From the NCBI GenBank assembly GCA_973895155.1, contig OZ316894.1, positions 24,862,001 through 24,926,000 on the forward strand: 64,000 nucleotides of DNA. Direction: 5' to 3'. This document shows, in pieces, positions 57,768 to 64,000 of the stretch; within the stretch, counting starts at the first letter, position 1; each line of letters begins with the position of its first letter. The notes beneath the pieces are model-generated. The model saw only the letters and a program-made list of their open reading frames with translations, made no database searches and was not told where the DNA came from. The stretch is from Marsupella aquatica. Lineage: Eukaryota; Marchantiophyta. Both the position numbers and the translations under genes were made by a program.

Positions 57768-58045
57768 CACCCCAAGTGGCTAGGGTGGTGCTTGGGGCTG
57801 ATTCTCACTCAAAACATTCTGGCTTGTATACTCGCTCTCCGGTGACTGGAAATGAATTAGTGAAGGGGACGTTCTGGCTTGCTCCAGGTGATCCTAATTC
57901 AGATCATCCCGAGTGACTTGGGTGGTTTTTGGGGCTGATTGTAAGTCAAAACATTCTGGCTTGTATACGTGCTCTCGGGTGAGTGGAATGACTTAGTTAA
58001 GGGGACGTCCGGGCTTGCTCCAGGTGATTCTAATTCAAAACACCC
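57768..58045 (-). repeat. two-copy tandem duplication, about 135 bp
   Basis: Both units contain GGGGCTGATT, TCAAAACATTCTGGCTTGTATAC and GCTTGCTCCAGGTGAT, at about 57773-57895 and 57908-58030. The duplication lies immediately upstream of the LRR fragment. Confidence 0.85.
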
Positions 58046-58562
58046 GATGTACCGCCTGTAACAACTAGGTTTGACATGCTCTGGGAATAGGGACACGCTA
58101 ACCCTTCCTCCAGCTCCCAACCCTGCCCTGCTGCATCAGCACGCCTTCGTAGTACCTCAACCCAACCTTTTGTGCAGGCCTGGACCAGCCTGACCTACCT
58201 TTTCCACCATAGGAAGCCCTTCATTGGATCGAAGTGTGCAAGGCGGGAGCAAAATCCTCTCGTGTCAAGTGTGTGTGGTAGTTTGCCGCATAACAAGTAC
58301 TTGCATTCACTTTCACAAGGGTGAAATTTACAAACGGCATCACGAGTTAGGAATCTTACTCGGCCTTCACCCCAAGGTTCAGTATACAATGTAGCTAACA
58401 CCCTGAGGTATCCAAGGTGCAATACATCATTCTACTACATCCTGACTACCTTCCATAACTCGTGAAGATATTCTCCAATCCATCAAAGTATTTCTGAAGA
58501 GGAGAAAGTACCTTGCTGCGCTTCTATCCGACACCATCCATTGGCTAAACCTTACACCCTAT
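58046..58562. other. no supported gene
   Basis: Intergenic sequence between the LRR fragment and the ART-like gene. A 75-codon minus frame (58422-58195) is unconvincing. Confidence 0.5.
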
Positions 58563-60044
58563 TCAAATGCTAGTATTCATTCTCTTTTCTTTGAACATTG
58601 TTACAAGGGATGCATTGACCCATTCCATTGCAGTTGTTGAACAAAAAGCAATCTGCAACAAATCAGGTTCTCTTTCTGTAACTGTCCCCCGCAACCTACT
58701 AGGGAAGCACATGGGACCAATAACAATATCCCAAGAATGTTCTTCATCGAACATGTTTCCTTCATAGAACTTTTTCCAATCATTGTGTTCATCCTGGAAG
58801 ACTCGTACCTTAAACCTGTGTCCAGAGGGCGTACAGGAATTTCCATGAAGTACTCCAAGATCTAACATGAAGTGGAAAAGTACAACTGGATCCTCCCTAG
58901 GTCTTGTCAGATGATTGAAGAGAGGAAACTCGTAAGCTGCCTGCACATTGTTAGTCATATAAAATGCTGGATTCACCAAAAATTCCGTATGGTATTTTCT
59001 AGGTTCAATCCCTCGTCGACAGAAGCTGCTGATAAAGCTATCACGTGTGCCATGATAAAAAGAACTTGTCTGCTGTCCTTCAATGGGTGCCAAACTGTAA
59101 CTGATATGGTGAGCACAAAGCTTTGAATCTGCAGAAAACAATGCTGATCGTTCTTTAATTAACATCTTTCGATTTCTGTCATTCCTTGGAGGGGTTATAA
59201 ACGCTGGCATCTCAATCAAAATGCTCACAACCGTTTGAAAATAATCCTTCGTTGCCCTTGTTCTATAGTTGAATTGGTCTTCATCACTCCCACCTCCACC
59301 ACTGGTCTTGTTCGAGCCCTCACCTCCACCACTGCTGCTGTTTTGGCCATCACCTTCACCTGGTCGACCTCCAATCAATAACTGGTCTTGCTGTTCTGAA
59401 CCACCACCTCCACATGTTCGAATTCCACTCTTTGCTTGGGCTCGTGGTTCCTCCTGATTTCCACCAATTTGCACTTGCCCATTGGATTCCCTGGATTTGA
59501 TCTGCTCCTCCTTCAAGTATGCACCAAATCTGAGGTCGTATAGAATAGTTTCGAAAATTGCTTTTTTCGACTGGACAAATAGAGTTTCAATCCCAAGTTC
59601 TGAATTCTTCAAGTCTTCTATATTTGCACAAATTTGACTCATCACTATGTCAGATAGAATGGGTAGAAATGAATCCAGAAGATCCTCTACTGAAGTTGCA
59701 GGTCCTCTCACATCTTCATCGTTCAGTTCTTGTAAGGCTTCTAAAGCATGATCCCAAATAGTGAATGAAAACAACCAATCATCACAAAGATCCAAAAACG
59801 ACCTCCTAAATACTTCTTCCACAGGAATTCTATTCCTCAACCTAGGGGTCCGTGGCACAATCTCCTCCCATCCCTTAGCCCATGGAACCTGCAAAGAAGA
59901 ATCCGAGCCAACTATCCGTGGCAGACACGAAGAAGGTTGTATTGCGAAACCATCTCTATCCGCAAAGAACTGCACACACAATGAGATACAATGAGATTGA
60001 TATTCAAACCGATCCTTAAAAAAACCTAGAACATTTTGCAGCAC
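58563..60044 (-). CDS. protein with C-terminal ADP-ribosyltransferase-like (DUF3990-like) domain
   Basis: The frame from ATG 60044 encodes 493 residues. A 3' splice site GTGTGCAG at about 59970 suggests the true exon may start at 59969 and join an upstream exon. Residues about 50-190 are predicted helical and not recognised. Residues 210-256 form a Gly/Ser-rich linker with GGGGS blocks. Residues 329-470 hold FYHGTRDSF, a GI segment, NPAFYMTNNVQAAYEF, DPVVLFHF and WDIVIGP, in the order of the H-Y-[acid] ADP-ribosyltransferase fold seen in DUF3990-type proteins. Such domains transfer ADP-ribose from NAD to a target, but activity here is unproven. The final acidic catalytic residue is not obvious, so it may be an inactive ART. 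No frameshift is seen. Confidence 0.6.
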   Translation of the reverse strand: MLQNVLGFFKDRFEYQSHCISLCVQFFADRDGFAIQPSSCLPRIVGSDSSLQVPWAKGWEEIVPRTPRLRNRIPVEEVFRRSFLDLCDDWLFSFTIWDHALEALQELNDEDVRGPATSVEDLLDSFLPILSDIVMSQICANIEDLKNSELGIETLFVQSKKAIFETILYDLRFGAYLKEEQIKSRESNGQVQIGGNQEEPRAQAKSGIRTCGGGGSEQQDQLLIGGRPGEGDGQNSSSGGGEGSNKTSGGGGSDEDQFNYRTRATKDYFQTVVSILIEMPAFITPPRNDRNRKMLIKERSALFSADSKLCAHHISYSLAPIEGQQTSSFYHGTRDSFISSFCRRGIEPRKYHTEFLVNPAFYMTNNVQAAYEFPLFNHLTRPREDPVVLFHFMLDLGVLHGNSCTPSGHRFKVRVFQDEHNDWKKFYEGNMFDEEHSWDIVIGPMCFPSRLRGTVTEREPDLLQIAFCSTTAMEWVNASLVTMFKEKRMNTSI

Positions 60045-60617
60045 TCAACAAGAAGAAGAAGAGGTCTTAAGATGAAGGGCAGGAGGATTCTCACCATTGT
60101 GCTGGCAGAAGTGTCACAAATGAGCTCGAGGAAATTGTGATCTTCTCCATAATGCCATACAGAACCAGTAACCCGAATAGGGATCGCAATCAGACAAAAC
60201 TTTCACAATCGAAGCCTAAATCGAAGAATTGATGCAGGACACAAATTTACTCACTTCAAGTACTGTTGGATACAGGAAGAAACCAAACACGACTACCTTG
60301 TCCAAGCCGACAGGCCCGAGGGAGGTTTTCACAATGTTGGCCAGCGCTTGACAGGGCATAACTGCACATTTCTCCAAAACACACAGATGAGCTTCAATTT
60401 GTAATTAAATTCCGAAACGAGAAATTAAGCATCGATTCCAGCAGAGAGCTCTGGCATCAAGCAATTACACATCCCGCCCAAGCAGTGGAGAGAACGCGAC
60501 GAAAATGAATCCACACTAAGCGTACAGCAGCGCCAACCCAATTCGGTATGTTTCACAACCGATTAGAGTAACACAGTTGTGACAAAACCTCAAATATGTT
60601 CCGTAATGCAGAGGTCT
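60045..60617. other. upstream region of the ART-like gene, no supported ORF
   Basis: It may contain a 5' exon and promoter of the minus-strand gene, but I could not identify a start codon with matching splice donor. Confidence 0.4.
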
Positions 60618-60720
60618 AGAAATGTAACAGACATCTCACGTCACCGGCAGTCAGATAGATCTGCATCTTGAAATGTAACAGACGTCTCACATGACCAGCA
60701 GCCAGATAGATAGACAGGGC
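60618..60720 (+). repeat. two-copy tandem duplication, 51-bp period
   Basis: AATGTAACAGACxTCTCACxT recurs at 60621 and 60672, each followed by a CAGCCAGATAGAT-like segment. Confidence 0.85.
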
Positions 60721-60856
60721 CCGGCATACCATTTTGAATCCGCACACCCTGCCCTGTCGATCTCCAAACAAGTCCACGTCTGCCAGTAGAACCACAACCG
60801 AACCACCGATACCACCTGAACATCCTCAATCCCGCTGAAACATCGCAACATATGAA

Positions 60857-61126
60857 ATGGATCCTTTGATCTCCTCCTTCTTCCCATTCAGGTACGAAAT
60901 GCTCCGTTTTCAGTCCGCAGCCTCGTTATCGACCTCACTGACGGCCCCTCCATCCGCAATCGCACCGCCGAGCCTTTTCCATTACAAACCTAAAATGGCA
61001 AACGAGACCGCATATCCCGCTTGTTTACCCCCCCTGCCCGAGTGGTCGTCCCTTGCTGCTGATTCGTCGGAACAGAAGAAGCTTCGTCACCTTCGTCTCA
61101 CACCGAGACAGGAACATAACAGCTAG
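60857..61126 (+). CDS. hypothetical 89-codon ORF, possible first exon
   Basis: It starts with ATG in a GAAATGGA context and ends at TAG 61126. The product is rich in Ser, Ala and Pro and has an internal Met (MANETAYPACLPPLPEW) that could be an alternative start. No domain is recognised. It would fit a transit-like N-terminal exon, but nothing downstream continues it before the LINE insertion. Confidence 0.22.
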   Translation: MDPLISSFFPFRYEMLRFQSAASLSTSLTAPPSAIAPPSLFHYKPKMANETAYPACLPPLPEWSSLAADSSEQKKLRHLRLTPRQEHNS

Positions 61127-61595
61127 AGAAAGGCTCATCCACGAACATAATCATGAATAGATCCAATCCTAGAAGCACATCTCGAATGCCACAGAAACCA
61201 TCAATCGAAAAACGCATCATCGCTAGCTTCTCCTCCCCTCCCCACCCTGTCCCTTTTCCTTCGCTTCGCTCTGGCGAGAATGAACATCAGTGCAAGGTAA
61301 AACCCTCACTGGCTCAGAAGCCCGTGCATTCAAATCATGGAGTTCTCCAGGGCTGCCATAGCAATCCCACCGAGGTTGCAACTGAGATCCCCTAGAATGT
61401 GAAGCTAGCTTTTTCTTTTCCTCGAAAAAACGCTTTGAATGAAATGCCATTTGCTTTAGATTTCATCAGGGCGCTTTGTTTCGAGTCATAGGACAGGTTT
61501 GGTTTCACATGGATATTGAGGTGTCATTTGTACCACAGAAAATCTCAATAAATGGAGAGTAGAAGGTATATGTTAGAGTGCCAAAGGGCAAAAAT
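61127..61595. other. no supported gene
   Basis: Short contradictory frames only. The sequence up to the first LINE-like residues near 61600 shows no recognisable element end. Confidence 0.45.
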
Positions 61596-62094
61596 GCCTA
61601 GCTGGGCACCGATCGCTTCTTTAAATCCTTTCGGAGCTTAGCTATCAACAACACGATTCATCAACTGTTCAACGATGAGGACCAGCTAGTCCACGAATGG
61701 GATGACATGGCTGTAACTGCGACCACTTTTTTTGGGAAAATCCTTGGGCACTCAGCTGGCTTACATCCTGAACAACTGGCGAGGGTACTGGCGTTGCAAA
61801 CTGAGTCCATCTCAGAGGAGGATAGGGCACATTTGAATGCACCGCTCACATTGGAGGAGCTCAGGCTGGCGGCTTCTGCTCTAGCGAAGAACAAATGCCC
61901 TGGTCCCGATGGTGTCCCAGCAGAATTCTTTGTGGCAAACTGGAATACAGTTGGAACTTCACTGCACAGGACCCTGCTCTTGGGTATGTCATCCGAAGGT
62001 TTCTTACCGGAATTTACCAGAGGCCTTATTGTTCTATTGAGCAAGAAGGACGATCAACGTCGTCTTACTAACAAGCGGCCCATCACTCTACTGA

Positions 62095-62163
62095 ACGTGA
62101 TCTATAAAATCGGGGCCACGTGATCTATAAAATCGGGGCCACGTGATCTATAAAATCGGGGCC
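62095..62163 (+). repeat. 23-bp unit tandemly repeated three times within LINE RT
   Basis: Three consecutive copies of ACGTGATCTATAAAATCGGG plus GCC. Two extra units add 46 bp, which moves the reading frame by one; a single unit would leave the RT frame continuous. Confidence 0.92.
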
Positions 62164-62405
62164 AAAGCCTTTCAGATGCGCCTTACACCAATTCTCCAAC
62201 ATTTTATTACGCCCCAGCAATTCCCCTTTCTCCCGGGCAGAAATATACACCATTCACTTATGTTACTCAATGAGTCAATACATCAAGCGTCATCTATTGG
62301 CCTCGATTACATCTTCATGAAACTGGATGTTACTAAGGCTTTCGATAAGCTGGAGTGGAGCTTTCTCTTATCTCTCCTGGAGAGGGTGGGCTTTGGTGGG
62401 CAGCT

Positions 62406-62609
62406 CACACAGTTTTTGTAGGCAACTCATGCCTCGGCTACATCGTCAATACTCCTCAATGGTAAGATGGCTACCCCATTCGGACTTGCACGTTCCATCA
62501 GACAGGGCACACAGTTTTTGCAGGCAACTCACGCCTCGGCTACATCGTCAATACTCCTCAATGGTAAGATGGCTACCCCATTCGGACTTGCACATTCCAT
62601 CAGACAGGG
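62406..62609 (+). repeat. 102-bp in-frame tandem duplication within LINE RT
   Basis: Copies start at 62406 and 62508 (CACACAGTTTTTG) and differ at only about three bases. The unit is 34 codons and duplicates the segment just before RT motif B. Confidence 0.93.
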
Positions 62610-64000
62610 CTGCCCACTATCGCCACTGCTGTTCTTGATAGCCATCGATGCCCTCAGTCGCATGATTCTTTGGGAAGCTGAAAGGGGATCCATTTAGGGG
62701 GTGTTTTTTCCGTCAGTGAATGTTCATTACATACACAACCTTTTTGCTGATGATCTAGCTATGATCATCAGAGCTGTGATGGATTACGTCAATGCTTGCA
62801 AAAATATTCTAGAATTGTTCGGCATGGCGTCTGGCCTTTTCTGCATGTGGGAGAAAGCAAAAGCGGCATTTATCTCTCCTAGGCGAATTCCCATTGAATT
62901 TCGACGTCTGCCCTGGCAATGGGAGGACGCCTCCACAGCCACCAAGCTATTGGGGATCCACTTTGCTCATGGCATTTCGGAGCAGCGGATGATTCTTGCC
63001 CTCTCTGAGAAGCCCGAATCCCGATTGGATAAAATCAGGAAGGCTTCTGGTTCTCTCATCACCCGAGTTACATTCGTCAACCATTTGGTATTGAGCACCT
63101 TGTGGTATGTGCTTACGGTTTGGGCGGGCCAACAAAGCACTCTGGATGCCTTACAGAAGAAAATCACAGCCTTCATCTGGGCTGGGCAGAACATCCAGGC
63201 TTGTCCTCGGGTCAATTTTGCCACGATTACCCGGTCCAAGCATTTTGGGGGGCTGGGCCTAATATCACTCTCTGCACAATTATGGGCTCTCACAGGGAAT
63301 TTTATTCTCTGGGCGCTGGCTGACGGCGACCACCCCCTCCGTCGCATCCTGCAACAGAAGATCAAAATGCTGTCAAGTCAGAAATGGGGAACGAAAGACT
63401 ACTCATGGGTAGTCTCACGGTGTAACACTCTCCCGCAGCAAGGTTCGCAAGTCTGGAGAAATGTCTGCATTGGTTGGAATGTTATTAAGCAGAACTTGAG
63501 ACCTATTGCACCCGCACACCTTGAGGAATGGTTGGACCTCCCACTCTGGCACCCGCATCTAAATCACATACGTGCTAATCAAGCAAAATGTTCTCGGAAC
63601 CCTCAATGGCGAATCAGGAGGGCTGGAATTAGGCAGATGCAAGACGTCACGACATTGGAGGGGACCTTCATCCGGTGGGAGGATGGCCCTAATAGGATTT
63701 TTCCAGGGAATTGTGCCACGGCCTATAGACAATTGATTGCCAATCTGGTTCGTGTGCCCAACATTCATGGTAATCCTCGACAGCGCATCCCGGTCTTCAT
63801 GGAGGCGAGACTACAAAATGGAACGCATTTCATATGGGAGTACAAGCTTCAACGAAATCATACGACTTCCAACTGGCAACTTTTCCCTGAGGCAGCGACC
63901 CCTCTGAGAACCTTTAGTGTCAGTAACGGGGCCCTTCGCAAGCTGGAGCACTCTGCTCCCCCGCTCGATACCTTGCTGCACCGAGTGGTGATTCGCTCAG

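Larger units (their letters stand above)
61600..64000 (+). mobile_element. L1-like LINE, 5'-truncated, continues past the window end
   Basis: LINE protein similarity starts near 61608 with DRFFKSFRSLAINNTIHQL, the linker before the RT domain. The endonuclease region is missing. RT motifs follow in order, and the C-terminal LINE region related to the copy at 21.4-23.4 kb reaches base 64000. The zf-RVT and 3' UTR lie beyond the window. Confidence 0.9.
61608..64000 (+). pseudogene. LINE reverse transcriptase, disrupted by tandem duplications and stops
   Basis: RT landmarks are CPGPDGVPAEFF (about 61897-61932), RPITLLNVIYKIGA (62077-62118), motif A LDVTKAFDKLEW (about 62323-62358), motif B RQGCPLSPLLF (about 62599-62631) and the catalytic LFADDLAM (about 62740-62763). 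A 23-bp unit at about 62095-62163 occurs three times and shifts the frame with a TGA. A 102-bp unit occurs twice from 62406 and 62508, in frame. Stops are at 62419-62421 (TAG where the second copy has CAG) and 62695-62697 (TAG). From 62698 the frame is open without a stop to the window end. The enzyme would reverse-transcribe LINE RNA at nicked target DNA, but this copy is inactive. Confidence 0.9.

Overview
The window looks like nuclear DNA of a land plant. It holds a plant-type Ty1/copia retrotransposon with an initiator-Met primer site, L1-like LINEs with a zf-RVT tail, two plant GDSL esterase genes with five exons each, and a plant NLR-type leucine-rich-repeat fragment. Host genes are sparse and repeats dominate. 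An early-diverging plant (bryophyte or lycophyte) would fit the HUH-endonuclease element and the ADP-ribosyltransferase-like gene, but I cannot name a species.

Layout. 1-20.9 kb: no gene I can support, apart from one weak 106-codon ORF at 2.5 kb. It holds tandem repeats and a 361-bp terminal-inverted-repeat element with a perfect 10-bp target duplication (4720-5080). 20.9-28.0 kb: copy A of a segmental duplication. It carries a two-exon SAM-dependent methyltransferase gene (minus strand), a 5'-truncated LINE and a second LINE 3' fragment. 29.8-30.1 kb: a solo LTR. 30.76-37.87 kb: a complete-length but decayed copia element, TSD TAATT, with a second TIR element inserted in its integrase. 37.9-42.6 kb: duplication copy 1 with GDSL gene 1. 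42.6-46.1 kb: copy B of the segmental duplication, where the methyltransferase is a pseudogene. 46.2-56.0 kb: duplication copy 2 with GDSL gene 2. Copy 2 is split by a 4.85-kb insertion (46596-51447) flanked by perfect 26-bp direct repeats. 57.2-60.0 kb: an LRR fragment and an ART-like gene on the minus strand. 61.6-64.0 kb: a plus-strand LINE running off the window.

The most interesting item is inside the 4.85-kb insertion. It is an ORF with an H-L-H (HUH) motif, a single Y-C-x-K-D motif about 55 residues later and no helicase. This is the signature of a Y1 HUH endonuclease and points to a Replitron-like eukaryotic element. The paralogous uninterrupted site at 38.1 kb provides an empty-site comparison inside the same window.

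Functionally, the likely host genes are the two secreted GDSL esterase/lipase paralogs, the copy A methyltransferase and possibly the ART-like protein. Everything else is mobile or decaying sequence. Exon boundaries were read by eye from GT/AG sites, reading phase and paralog agreement. All homology statements come from motif recognition, not from searches.
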